NCBI RefSeq assembly: GCF_902833085.1
Contig: NZ_CADFEB010000003.1
Span: 124,001 to 188,000 of the forward strand
Direction of reading: 5' to 3'
Length of the DNA: 64,000 nt
DNA from: Burkholderia ubonensis
Lineage (GTDB): Bacteria; Pseudomonadota; Gammaproteobacteria; Burkholderiales; Burkholderiaceae
Shown here piece by piece: positions 9,520 through 18,800 of this stretch. The position numbers were made by a program, and so were the translations under genes. Positions within the stretch are counted from its first letter, which is position 1. Each line of letters opens with the position of its first letter. The notes under the pieces were generated by a model. It had not been told where the DNA came from. It ran no database searches and worked only from the letters and a program-made list of their open reading frames with translations.

Positions 9520-9548
9520 TTGCGAGCGCTCCGATATTCGTCTATAAA
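9520..9548 (+). promoter_or_regulatory. Probable sigma-70 promoter of the valyl-tRNA synthetase gene
   Basis: TTGCGA, a 17-bp spacer and TATAAA are followed by a small hairpin (9556-9572, stem CCGGGC/GCCCGG) and then a strong ribosome site. If used, it gives a leader of about 420 nt before the synthetase start. Confidence 0.55.
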
Positions 9549-9603
9549 TTGCTGTCCGGGCTACGCGCCCGGAATCCCATTCCCCTTATCCATGGAGGAA
9601 GCT

Positions 9604-9633
9604 ATGTCACCGTTAAACGTAACGCCGCGCTGA
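9604..9633 (+). CDS. Possible leader peptide upstream of the valyl-tRNA synthetase
   Basis: GGAGGAA (9594-9600) precedes ATG and a nine-codon frame MSPLNVTPR ending in TGA. An in-frame ATG at 9592 would add four residues. The codons TTA and GTA are rare in this GC-rich DNA, and GTA is a valine codon. A short peptide with a strong ribosome site, about 340 nt ahead of an aminoacyl-tRNA synthetase gene, is reminiscent of attenuation leaders, but a single valine codon is weak evidence. It could equally be the start of a decayed gene. Confidence 0.35.
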   Translation: MSPLNVTPR

Positions 9634-9977
9634 TCGCCGCCACGGCAACCCGTTCAATCGCTGTCTCCCGCCTCGAGCGCTTGCGCCATTGCGCGCACCC
9701 GCGTCACGTCTCCCCCGAACGCATTCCCGGATTCGACGTAGTCCGTCCGCTCGGATGGCGCGTCCCCACGCCGCCGGACCCCGACGACCTGCGAGGAAAC
9801 CGGCTCCGTCTCGCGCGCCCATCGGGCAGTCGCCGCGACGCCTCATCCAGCCGCCAGCATCGCCGTTGAACGCGGCGATTCTCATCAAGCATCCGCATGG
9901 CCCGCGGACGGACCGCGCTCGCGCTCGTTCCACGCCATCCGGTTCCCACATCAAGACGACGACAGGGAAGCGCCACC

Positions 9978-12542
9978 ATGTCTCAACCAACGACACAGCC
10001 CATCCACCGCTCCATCCCGGAGAAACCCGGACTCGACGGACTCGAAGCGAAATGGAGCACGCGATGGGAAACGCAGCGTATCTACGCTTTCGACCGCGCC
10101 GCCGCGCGCGACGCGGTGTACTCGATCGACACGCCGCCGCCGACCGTCTCCGGCTCGCTGCACGTCGGGCACGTGTTCAGCTACACGCACGCGGACATCA
10201 TCGCCCGCTATCAGCGCATGACGGGAAAGACGGTTTTCTATCCGATGGGCTGGGACGACAACGGCCTGCCGACCGAGCGTCGCGTGGAGAATTTTTATGG
10301 CGTCGTCTGCGATCCTCACTCGCCCTACGATCCCGGCTTTCGCGTGCCGGACGTGGTGCCGACGCAGCGCGCGTCGTTCAAGCGGATCAGCCGCCGCAAT
10401 TTCGTCGAGTTGTGTCATCGGTTGACGGCCATCGACGAAACCGCGTTTCGCGAATTGTTCGTGCGGCTCGGCATCTCGGTCGACTGGGACCTCAACTACG
10501 CGACCATCGGCGCACGCGCGCAGCGCATCAGCCAACGGGCGTTGCTCCGCAACCTGCGGCGCGGGGAGCTCTACCAGCAGGAAGCGCCTTGCCTGTGGGA
10601 CGTCACGTTCCAGACCGCGGTCGCCCAGGCCGAACTCGAAGACCGCGAGATCGACGGTGCATGGCACGATCTCCGCTTCCTGGATGACGCGGGAAACGAC
10701 GTGATCGTGTCCACGACGAGGCCCGAACTGCTTGCCGCATGCGTGGCGCTCGTCGTCCATCCCGACGATGCGCGGTTTCACGCACGCGCAGGCAAGCGCG
10801 TGCGCTGCCCGCTGTACGACGTCGAGATTCCGGTGATGACGCATGCGCTTGCCGACCCCGGCAAGGGGACGGGCATCGCGATGATCTGCACGTTCGGCGA
10901 TCTGACCGACGTGATCTGGTGGCGCGAACTCGAACTGCCGACGCGCGCGATCGTCAGCAGGGACGGCCGCTTGCGCGAGGAGATGCCCGAATGGCTCCGG
11001 TCGGACGAAAGCAGAACCGCTTATGCGCGCATTGCAGGAAAGCCGCTACCCGACGCGCGCCGCGAGGTCGTCGCGCAACTCGCATCGGCCGGCGCGCTGA
11101 CGGGTGCGCCCCGGCCGACCCGTCACGCCGTCAAGTTTTTCGAAAAGGGCGAGCGGCCGCTGGAAATCGTCGCGACGCGCCAATGGTATCTGCGTAACGG
11201 CGGGCGCGATCCGGCGCTGCGCGACGCATTGCTGACGCGCGGCGCCGAGCTCCATTGGCATCCGCCATTCATGGGCAGCCGATACGCGAACTGGGTGGAC
11301 GGCCTGAACGGCGACTGGCTGATCAGCCGTCAGCGGATTTTCGGCGTGCCGATTCCGCTGTGGTACCCGCTCGACGCCGCTGGGCAGCCCGATTACCGCA
11401 CGCCGATCCAGCCCGACGAAACGGCGCTGCCCGTCGATCCGCAAACCGACGTTCCGCCCGGCTATGGCGAGGCGCAGCGCGGCAAGCCCGGCGGCTTCAT
11501 CGGCGAAAGCGACATCATGGACACCTGGGCGACCAGTTCGCTGACGCCGCAGATCGCCGCCGCATGGGGCGAGCCGGACGAATGCTGCGAGCGCGTGTTC
11601 CCGATGGACCTGCGCCCGCAGGGCCACGACATCATCCGCACATGGCTGTTCTCGACGGTCGCGCGTTCGCATCTGGAGAGCGCGTGCCTGCCGTGGACGC
11701 ACGCGATGCTGTCCGGCTGGATTCTCGATCCGGACCGCAAGAAGATGTCCAAATCGAAAGGCAACGTGGTGACGCCCGCCGCATTGCTGGACACGCACGG
11801 CTCGGACGGCGTGCGCTATTGGGCGGCGCTCGGACGCCCGGGCATGGACACGGCCTTCGACGAAACGCAGATGCGCAACGGTCGCCGGCTTGCACTGAAA
11901 CTGCTGAACGTGTCGAAGCTCGCGCTCGGCTTTGCGCAACCGCCCGCCGCGCCGCTTCGCGAGGCGCTCGATCGCGCGATGATCGCGCGTCTCGCGCAGG
12001 TCGTGACGCTGGCGACCACGGCATTCGACGCGCTCGACTACAGCAAAGCGATCGAGCATATCGAGGCGTTTTTCTGGTGGTATTGCGACGACTACGTGGA
12101 ATTGGTGAAAAACCGCGCGCGGGGGAGCGATGCGCGCGCCTTCTCCGCGCACCGCGCGCTGGCCGCGTCCCTGTCCGTGTTGCAGCGCTTGTTCGCGCCG
12201 TTCCTGCCGTTCGCCGCGGAAGAGTGCTGGTCATGGTGGCAAACGGGATCGATCCATCGTTCGGCGTGGCCCGACGCCGCATCGCTGAGGATGCTTGCCG
12301 GAGCGGATGCGGACGGTGCGATGAGCGTCGTCGTTTCCGATGTGCTGCGCGAGATTCGCCGCGCAAAGTCGGAGGCGAAGGTGTCGATGAAGGCGGCAGC
12401 CTCGATCGTGACGGTCGGCGATGCGGCGCAGCGCCTTGCGCTGCTGCGGCAAGCGCAAGGCGATCTGTGCGACGCCGGGCATATCGGCGAGCTCGACATG
12501 GTCGAGTCGGAGCGGTTTCGCGTCGACGTGACGCTTGAGTGA
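9978..12542 (+). CDS. valS: Valine--tRNA ligase, alternative (actinobacterial-like) type
   Basis: The start is the ATG at 9978 (AGGGA upstream), giving 854 residues. The class I signatures are intact: the HIGH motif as HVGH in PPPTVSGSLHVGHVFSYTH, and KMSKS as KKMSKSKGNV. The editing (CP1) domain and the anticodon-binding helical domain (NRARGSDARAFSAHR region) are present. The protein is about 100 residues shorter than the usual proteobacterial ValRS. The block MGWDDNGLPTERRVENFYG resembles the type common in actinobacteria rather than housekeeping Burkholderia ValS. It charges tRNA-Val in the cytosol. I infer it is a second copy that arrived by transfer, since it lacks the usual neighbours. 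A strong terminator follows immediately. Confidence 0.88.
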   Translation: MSQPTTQPIHRSIPEKPGLDGLEAKWSTRWETQRIYAFDRAAARDAVYSIDTPPPTVSGSLHVGHVFSYTHADIIARYQRMTGKTVFYPMGWDDNGLPTERRVENFYGVVCDPHSPYDPGFRVPDVVPTQRASFKRISRRNFVELCHRLTAIDETAFRELFVRLGISVDWDLNYATIGARAQRISQRALLRNLRRGELYQQEAPCLWDVTFQTAVAQAELEDREIDGAWHDLRFLDDAGNDVIVSTTRPELLAACVALVVHPDDARFHARAGKRVRCPLYDVEIPVMTHALADPGKGTGIAMICTFGDLTDVIWWRELELPTRAIVSRDGRLREEMPEWLRSDESRTAYARIAGKPLPDARREVVAQLASAGALTGAPRPTRHAVKFFEKGERPLEIVATRQWYLRNGGRDPALRDALLTRGAELHWHPPFMGSRYANWVDGLNGDWLISRQRIFGVPIPLWYPLDAAGQPDYRTPIQPDETALPVDPQTDVPPGYGEAQRGKPGGFIGESDIMDTWATSSLTPQIAAAWGEPDECCERVFPMDLRPQGHDIIRTWLFSTVARSHLESACLPWTHAMLSGWILDPDRKKMSKSKGNVVTPAALLDTHGSDGVRYWAALGRPGMDTAFDETQMRNGRRLALKLLNVSKLALGFAQPPAAPLREALDRAMIARLAQVVTLATTAFDALDYSKAIEHIEAFFWWYCDDYVELVKNRARGSDARAFSAHRALAASLSVLQRLFAPFLPFAAEECWSWWQTGSIHRSAWPDAASLRMLAGADADGAMSVVVSDVLREIRRAKSEAKVSMKAAASIVTVGDAAQRLALLRQAQGDLCDAGHIGELDMVESERFRVDVTLE

Positions 12543-12549
12543 AGCGACT

Positions 12550-12603
12550 CGCGCGATCGGTTCACGCAGGCTTGGCCCTGCGTTCCGGTCGCGCGATTTT
12601 TTT
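12550..12603 (+). terminator. Strong intrinsic terminator after valS
   Basis: An 11-bp outer stem (CGCGCGATCGG with CCGGTCGCGCG, one G-U pair) continues into an inner CGCAGG/CCTGCG stem and is followed by ATTTTTTT. It lies between convergent genes. Confidence 0.85.
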
Positions 12604-12638
12604 CATCGCGGCCGGGTTTTCCGGCCTGCCATGCTCGG

Positions 12639-13193
12639 TTACTTCCGGAACGTGCCGAGCAGTTCCGCGTGCGCAACCACATGCCCTTGCATCGCCTTTT
12701 CCAGCGCCGCCTTGGTCGGCTTGTGGAGATCGGGCAGCACCGTATCGAGCGCATACAGCTTGTGGAAATAGCGATGGCGGCCGACAGGCGGGCAGGGGCC
12801 GCCATACGCGGCGCGCCGGAAGTCGTTGGTGCCTTCGAGCGTGCCCGGCGGCAGCGCGCTGCCGGAGAGCGCTTCCTGCAGCCCGGGCGCCGTGGGCGGG
12901 ATGTTGTACAGGACCCAGTGGACCCAGGTCATCTGCGGTGCGGACGGGTCCGGCGCGTCAGGGTCGTCGACGATCAGCGCGAGGCTCTTTGCATTGGCGG
13001 GCACCCCGGACCACGCGAGCGCCGGCGACACGTCCGCGCCCATGCAGGTGTGGCGGCGGGGAATCTCGCCCCCTTCGCGAAAGGCCGACGAAGTCAGGGT
13101 CAAGGTCATGGCGTGCTCCTCGGCGACGCTCTGCGCCGCCAATCCGGCGGCGCAGATCAGCGGGATCAACAGGGATGCTGCGCGGCAACGCAT
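12639..13193 (-). CDS. YbhB/YbcL family PEBP-like protein, exported
   Basis: Starting at the ATG at 13193 (GGAG eight bases upstream) the product is 184 residues with a signal peptide ending near AAQSVAEE. The PEBP/Raf-kinase-inhibitor-like fold is clear: GGEIPRRHTCMGADVSPALAW, the DPDAPDPS anion-binding loop, WVHWVLYNIPP and GPCPPVGRHRYFHKLYALD. Bacterial YbhB proteins bind phosphate-containing ligands in a small pocket, and their role is unknown. The longer frame start at 13262 would hide the signal peptide and has no ribosome site. The gene converges on valS across the terminator. Confidence 0.88.
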   Translation of the reverse strand: MRCRAASLLIPLICAAGLAAQSVAEEHAMTLTLTSSAFREGGEIPRRHTCMGADVSPALAWSGVPANAKSLALIVDDPDAPDPSAPQMTWVHWVLYNIPPTAPGLQEALSGSALPPGTLEGTNDFRRAAYGGPCPPVGRHRYFHKLYALDTVLPDLHKPTKAALEKAMQGHVVAHAELLGTFRK

Positions 13194-13564
13194 CGCAGGT
13201 GCTCCATCGGATTGCGCTGCGACGATCGTCGATTCGCGGCCGGCGAGGCGTCGCAGCATCATGCGGGCATTTAAAAAAGCTAGTGCAGGCCGAGGCCAAA
13301 TTCAACACGCGGCGTGCGAAGGGGCGGACGCGATCGTCTCGTCGGACGAATTGCATGGCGGGCGGCGGGTTGACCGGTGCCCGGGCGAGATGTTTTGCCT
13401 GTCGATACATGATCGGCGGAAATCCATTCTTGTGTTTCAGCAGGAAAAACAAAACGAAGGGATTTTCGATAGGTAAAACAGCTTGTCCAAATTTAACAAA
13501 TTCGTGTCATTTCCATTGGTAAATAAATATGGAGTCGAGTTAGACTGCGTTCCGCAATAATGAT

Positions 13565-14095
13565 GTGCGATCGATTAATTGTGTGATGATATGTGATGCC
13601 GTTCGTGTGTCGCCTAATAAAACAAGGCTGCGAATTTGTGTGATGGAAGTATATGTCTCGCGCCGAAATAACATATTCGCAGGGCGTCAGGGGATAGCGG
13701 TATTGCCGGCATCGATTCGGGGATCGGGGATTATGGTGAGCATTCTGCGTTGGCTGCCGGAACGTTGGCGGACGCCACGGTTATGTCTGTGGCTGCTTGC
13801 AAATTGCCCGCTTCCGATCGATCAATATCTTCCTTCCGTCGTCTGGGCGCAGCGGTGCGTGCTGCGTGGCAATACGATCATCGAGCGCTGCGCATCCAAT
13901 GAAATCACACCGGGGGATGTGCAGGCGAAGAGTATTTATGGATCGTCTGTCGCGTTGAGCTATTACGACTTGGTGGAAATATCGTCGATGTCGCCGCTCT
14001 GTCCGGTCGGGAATTCAAAATGGACGAGCGACCAGCTGGAAAGCCTGCGCCATATCGGCATTAAACACGGCGCGGACTTGAGGGGCTCGTGCTGA
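13565..14095 (+). CDS. Doubtful hypothetical ORF in AT-rich intergenic DNA
   Basis: This frame of up to 176 codons fills part of a 975-bp gap (13194-14168) between the PEBP and IclR genes. It matches no family I know, has no good ribosome site, and its first half runs through AT-rich DNA (about 13430-13740). If translated, a start at 13733 would give a 120-residue protein with no signal peptide. It is probably non-coding. Otherwise the gap shows nothing but AT-rich, H-NS-type sequence. Confidence 0.15.
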   Translation: MRSINCVMICDAVRVSPNKTRLRICVMEVYVSRRNNIFAGRQGIAVLPASIRGSGIMVSILRWLPERWRTPRLCLWLLANCPLPIDQYLPSVVWAQRCVLRGNTIIERCASNEITPGDVQAKSIYGSSVALSYYDLVEISSMSPLCPVGNSKWTSDQLESLRHIGIKHGADLRGSC

Positions 14096-14168
14096 GCGCA
14101 TGAGTGCGGTGCGAGGCAGCCAGCCACGCATTCGAGATTATCTGCGTTGCCCAGGGTGGGGGGCTGTA

Positions 14169-14927
14169 ATGAACTACATCGTCGAAGCGGTTGACAGCGC
14201 GCTGAAGCTTTTGAACTGCGTGGCCGAGCATCCACATCTCGGCGTGACCCGGCTTGCGTTGAAGCTCGGCATCAACAAATCGCGCGCGTATCGCATGCTT
14301 TGCACGCTCGAGATCCATCGCTTCGTCGTGCAGGACGAGCGCACGTCGACTTATGCGCTTGGAACGCAGGCGTTCGTGATCGGTGTCGCCGCGTTGCGGC
14401 AGACCGCGCTCGTGCACGCCGCACAGTGCCACATGCTTGCGCTCAGCCAGGCGATCAACGAGACCGTCGTGCTGCGCGTGCGAGACGGGCTCGAAACGGT
14501 CTGCATCATGCGCTGCGAGACGTCCCGCGAGATCCGGACGATCGGCGCCGTCGGCAATCGGCGGCCGGTCAGCCTCGGCGCGTCGGGCAAGGTGCTGCTC
14601 GCGTTCGCGCCCGGCGAGGTGCGCGACACCTATTTCGCGAAAGTGCGAAGAACGGGGCAGGGCGATCCGTTCAAGCTTGCCGAGGAACTCGACGCGGTCG
14701 CGCGCAAAGGCTACGCGGTGAGCGTCGGCGAAGTGACGGCGGGAGTCGTCGCGATTGCGGTGCCGGTTTGCGACCGGGCGGGCACGGCGATCGCGTCCCT
14801 CAGCGTGACGGGGCCGGAGGTACGGATCAGCCGTGCCGACGTTCACGACTATCTCGCGCGGCTGCAGGCCTGCAGCAATGCGATCGCCGTCGAACTCGGC
14901 CGGGTCTCGACGCGCGCCGTGACGTAA
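14169..14927 (+). CDS. IclR family transcriptional regulator
   Basis: From the ATG at 14169 the protein is 252 residues, the family norm. A winged helix-turn-helix occupies residues about 5-65 (ALKLLNCVAEHPHLGVTRLALKLGINKSRAYRML), followed by the IclR effector domain with SLGASGKVLLAFAP and the C-terminal VAIAVPVCDRAGTAIASLSVTGP strand pair. IclR proteins bind small aromatic or carboxylic effectors and act as repressors or activators, usually of an adjacent gene. The nearest gene in the same direction encodes an H-NS-like protein 31 bp downstream, so the two may be co-transcribed. The target is unknown. The extended frame from 14100 lacks a ribosome site. Confidence 0.88.
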   Translation: MNYIVEAVDSALKLLNCVAEHPHLGVTRLALKLGINKSRAYRMLCTLEIHRFVVQDERTSTYALGTQAFVIGVAALRQTALVHAAQCHMLALSQAINETVVLRVRDGLETVCIMRCETSREIRTIGAVGNRRPVSLGASGKVLLAFAPGEVRDTYFAKVRRTGQGDPFKLAEELDAVARKGYAVSVGEVTAGVVAIAVPVCDRAGTAIASLSVTGPEVRISRADVHDYLARLQACSNAIAVELGRVSTRAVT

Positions 14928-14958
14928 TGGGCTTCGATTCGACGAGCAGAGGAACGTG

Positions 14959-15252
14959 ATGAAGACGTATAGCGAACTCATGATGCAATTCGATCTACTG
15001 AAGAAAGAGATCGAAATCGCGAGGGAGCACGAGGCTCAACGCATCGCCCGGCGAGTGCTCGAACTGTTGGCCGAAAGCGGCGTGGACGTTCGGGAAATGG
15101 CGAAGTCGCCGCCCCGCGGGCGAAAAGTTTCACCGAAATACTGGAATCCGCACACGGGCGCGACGTGGTCGGGACGGGGGCGTGTGCCCAAGTGGCTGGT
15201 TGGCCAGGATCTGCGTCATTTTCTGATTCCGAGCCAGGACGAAGAGCAGTAG
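14959..15252 (+). CDS. H-NS histone family nucleoid protein
   Basis: The 97-residue protein has an N-terminal coiled-coil oligomerisation segment (residues about 1-45, rich in E, K and L) and a C-terminal domain reading SPKYWNPHTGATWSGRGRVPKWL, the DNA-minor-groove motif of the Burkholderia/Bordetella H-NS (BpH3/Bv3F) family, with the GRGR hook. Such proteins silence AT-rich horizontally acquired DNA. It lies between two AT-rich stretches and directly upstream of the large adhesin gene, which makes local silencing plausible. Start chosen at ATG 14959 (AGAGGA upstream), not the GTG one codon earlier. Confidence 0.9.
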   Translation: MKTYSELMMQFDLLKKEIEIAREHEAQRIARRVLELLAESGVDVREMAKSPPRGRKVSPKYWNPHTGATWSGRGRVPKWLVGQDLRHFLIPSQDEEQ

Positions 15253-15823
15253 CGGATGCGCGCACGCACGCGCGTCGCGTGAGGCCGGAAACTTCGACGT
15301 GGATGTCGTCAATTGGACGGCCGACACGATCCTGCGAAAACACTTCCGGAAAGACGTCTGCATTTCAATCATTCGGTTTCGCAGGGCGAGATGTTTTATT
15401 TGCCAATACGGATGGTCATATGAATTTACGGGCTTGTTTTATTGGATAAAAAATTTATGCCGTGTTTTATCTGGTGATGTCGATTTATATAAATTTAACA
15501 CTGAAGTAGTGTTGATTCGAATCATTTTTTTTGAATCGAATATAAACTGTGTGAACCGGTTGGTGATGTGTGTCGGTCGATCGCTGATTTTTTGTCATGG
15601 CGATTCTCGGTCAGTCTCTATCCAGAAAAATACGATGAGATTGATCTGACTCATTTGGCATTCATTTCGCGGCGTTCTTCGTTCGAAGAAATCTGCGGAT
15701 AGCGTGCGCCGGTCCGTTGTTGATGTTCCGGGAATCTGGTTCCGCCTAAATATATAAATCAGAAGAAATGTCGTTTACCGTTTAATTTGGACTGCGTATC
15801 GTTGCTTTGATGGGTGACTGATT
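15253..15823. other. AT-rich intergenic region upstream of the adhesin gene
   Basis: This stretch (about 570 bp) is far richer in A+T than its surroundings, especially 15400-15800. A plus-strand frame at 15299-15649 has no family match or ribosome site and is probably chance. The region should contain the adhesin promoter and is a natural target for H-NS-like silencing. I cannot fix a -10/-35 pair. Confidence 0.5.
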
Positions 15824-18800
15824 ATGAACAAGATATATCGAAAAGTCTGGAACAGGTCGCGGGGCCAGATTGTGGTCGTTTCCGAACGGTCATCCGGAAA
15901 CTCGCCTGGCAGCGCGTCGCGGGGAACCGGCCTGGTGGCGGCCGTCGGGAGCATGGTGTCGCTGCTCGCGACGCTGGTGCTGTCGTCCAGCGCCTACGCG
16001 GCGATTACGGTGTCGGATAACGGCGTCTCGACTAACAGTGCCGGTACCGCGCATGCGGGGGGAAGTGCCGGTGGGCTTGGCGCGACGGCATCGGCAAACT
16101 CGATCGCGATGGTGGGCGACGGGGATTGCAACAGGCTGACCTCAGGGCCATTCACCGTAGCCGGCGTTTACGGTACGGGGGCGAATTTCACCGGCGGCAT
16201 CTACGGCTTCGGCGTTCAGAACGCCGCAACGAGCTACGACACGCCGACGAACGCAGGTGCCGGACAAACGACCGGAATGCAAGGCTACACCGCGAACAAC
16301 AGCGTGACCGGCAATGTTCAGCAGAGCGCCAACGGAATTGCAGGCACGACTGCATACGGGCTGCAAACGACGGCGATGGGTTGCGACGCGCATGCGAACG
16401 GCTGGGCGTCGCAGGCGTTCGGCTGGGGCGCGAATGCGAGTGGAGCCGGGGCGGTCGCGGTTGGCGTGTATGCGACCGCGTCGGGGCAAGGTGCGGTTGC
16501 GTTCGGGATCGGCGCGGTCGCGTCGGCGATGGACACCTTCGCGGTGGGCACGCTTGCGAAAGCCAGCGGGCAGGGCGACATTGCAATCGGCGCGCAATCG
16601 GCGGCCAATTCGGGCATCACGTCCGGGACGTCCGAGCAGTCGGCCGTGGCGTTCGGGCATGCCGCGACGGCGAGCGGCCAAAACACGGTGTCGGTCGGCA
16701 ACGCGGCGGTCGCGAACGGCACCGGCTCGATCGCGATCGGCGGGGCGGCGAACTCGGCGACCAAGGCGGTCGCGTTGGGATCGGGTGCGTCCGCCAGCGC
16801 GTCGTCTTCGGTCGCGATCGGCGATTCGAACGTGGTTGCTGCGTCCGCAGGCACGGGTGCGACCGCGATCGGCTACCAGTCGAGCGCCAGTAGCGGCACG
16901 GGCGCGGTCGCGATCGGCAGCCAGCAGACCGCGAGCGGCAACGGTGCGGTTGCGATCGGCGATCCCAACACGGCAACCGGGACCGGGGCGGTTGCGATCG
17001 GCGCCAACAACGTGGCGAACGGGCAGGGCGCGGTCGCGCTCGGCAATTCGAACATGGCAACCGGCACGGGCGCGATTGCGCTTGGCAATGCGTCGACCGC
17101 GGTGGCCAACGGCGGTGTGGCGCTCGGCGCCGGCGCAGTGGCGTATAACGCGAATGACGTGTCGCTGGGTTCGAGCTCCGTGACCGCGGCGCCCAATGCG
17201 ACGCCGGGCGCAACGATCGGTGGAACGTCCTATACGTTCGCCGGCACTGCGCCGGCCAGCGTCGTGAGCGTCGGCGCCGCGGGAGCCGAGCGGCAGATCA
17301 CGAACGTTGCGGCCGGAAGCCTGACGGCGTCGAGCACCGACGCAGTGAACGGCTCGCAGCTTTTTGCAACCGTTCAGGCGATCAATACGCTGTCGACTTC
17401 CACGTCGACGGGTTTGTCGTCGACCAATAGTTCCGTTGCATCGCTGTCCACGTCGGCTTCGACGGGGATCAGTTCGGCGAACAGCTCGATTGCGTCGTTG
17501 TCGACGTCCACGTCGACCGGCATCAGCACGGCGCAAAGCGGTGTCAACTCGCTGTCGACCGGTTTGTCGTCGACCAACAGTTCAGTTGCATCGCTGTCCA
17601 CGTCGGCTTCGACAGGCATCAGTTCGGCGAACAACTCGATCGCGTCACTGTCGACTTCCACGTCGACCGGCATCAGCACGGCGCAAAGCGGTGTCAACTC
17701 GCTGTCGACCGGCCTGTCGTCGACCAATAGCACGGTTGCTTCGCTGTCGACTTCCACGTCGACGGGTATCAGCACGGCGCAAAGCGGCGTCAACTCGCTG
17801 TCCACCGGTTTGTCGTCGACGAACAGTTCAGTAGCGTCGTTGTCCACGTCGGCCTCGACCGGTATCAGTTCGGCCAACAGCTCGATCGCATCGTTGTCGA
17901 CTTCCACGTCGACCGGCATCAGCTCGCTGTCGACTGGCCTGTCGACGATCACGACCACGACCAACAACCTCGGCAGCAGCACCGCTGCGGCGCTCGGCGG
18001 CGGCGCGGCGTACAACCCTGCGACGGGCGCGATCTCCGCGCCGTCGTACACGACGTACAACGCGAACGGCACGACGACGACGAACAACAGCGTCGGCTCG
18101 GCGATCGACAACATCAACGCGAACGGCATCAAGTACGTCCACGCGAATTCGACGGGCGCGGACAGCGTCGCGACGGGCGCCGACGCCGTTGCGATCGGCA
18201 AGGGCGCGACCGCCTCGACCAACGACTCGGTCGCGCTCGGCGCGAACTCGGCAACGGCCGTGGCCAATCCGACCGGCAGTGCGGCGGTCGGCTCGACCAC
18301 GTTCGGCGCATTCGCCGGCAGCGCGCCCGTGGGGGTCGTGAGCGTCGGCACGCCGGGTGCGGAACGCCAGATCACCAACGTCGCAGCCGGTCAGGTCACG
18401 GCTGCCAGCACCGACGCAATCAACGGCAGCCAGCTGTACGCGGTCGCGTCGAAGCTCGATTCGGCTACGACTTCGATATCGTCGCTGTCGACAGGTCTGT
18501 CGTCGACCGATAGCACGGTTGCGTCGCTGTCGACGTCCGCGTCGACCGGCATCAGCACGGCGCAAAGCGGCGTCAATTCGCTGTCCACCGGTCTCTCGTC
18601 GACCAATAGTTCGGTTGCATCGTTGTCCACGTCGGCTTCGACGGGCATCAGCTCGGCGAACAGCTCGATCTCGTCGTTGTCGACGTCCGCGTCGACCGGC
18701 ATCAGCACGGCGCAAAGCGGCGTCAATTCGCTGTCCACCGGTCTGTCGTCGACCAACAGTTCGGTCGCTTCGCTGTCCACGTCGGCCTCGACCGGTATCA

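Noticed and set aside
15299..15649. 116-codon plus-strand frame in the AT-rich gap before the adhesin
   Set aside because: There is no ribosome site or family resemblance, and AT-rich promoter DNA explains the region.
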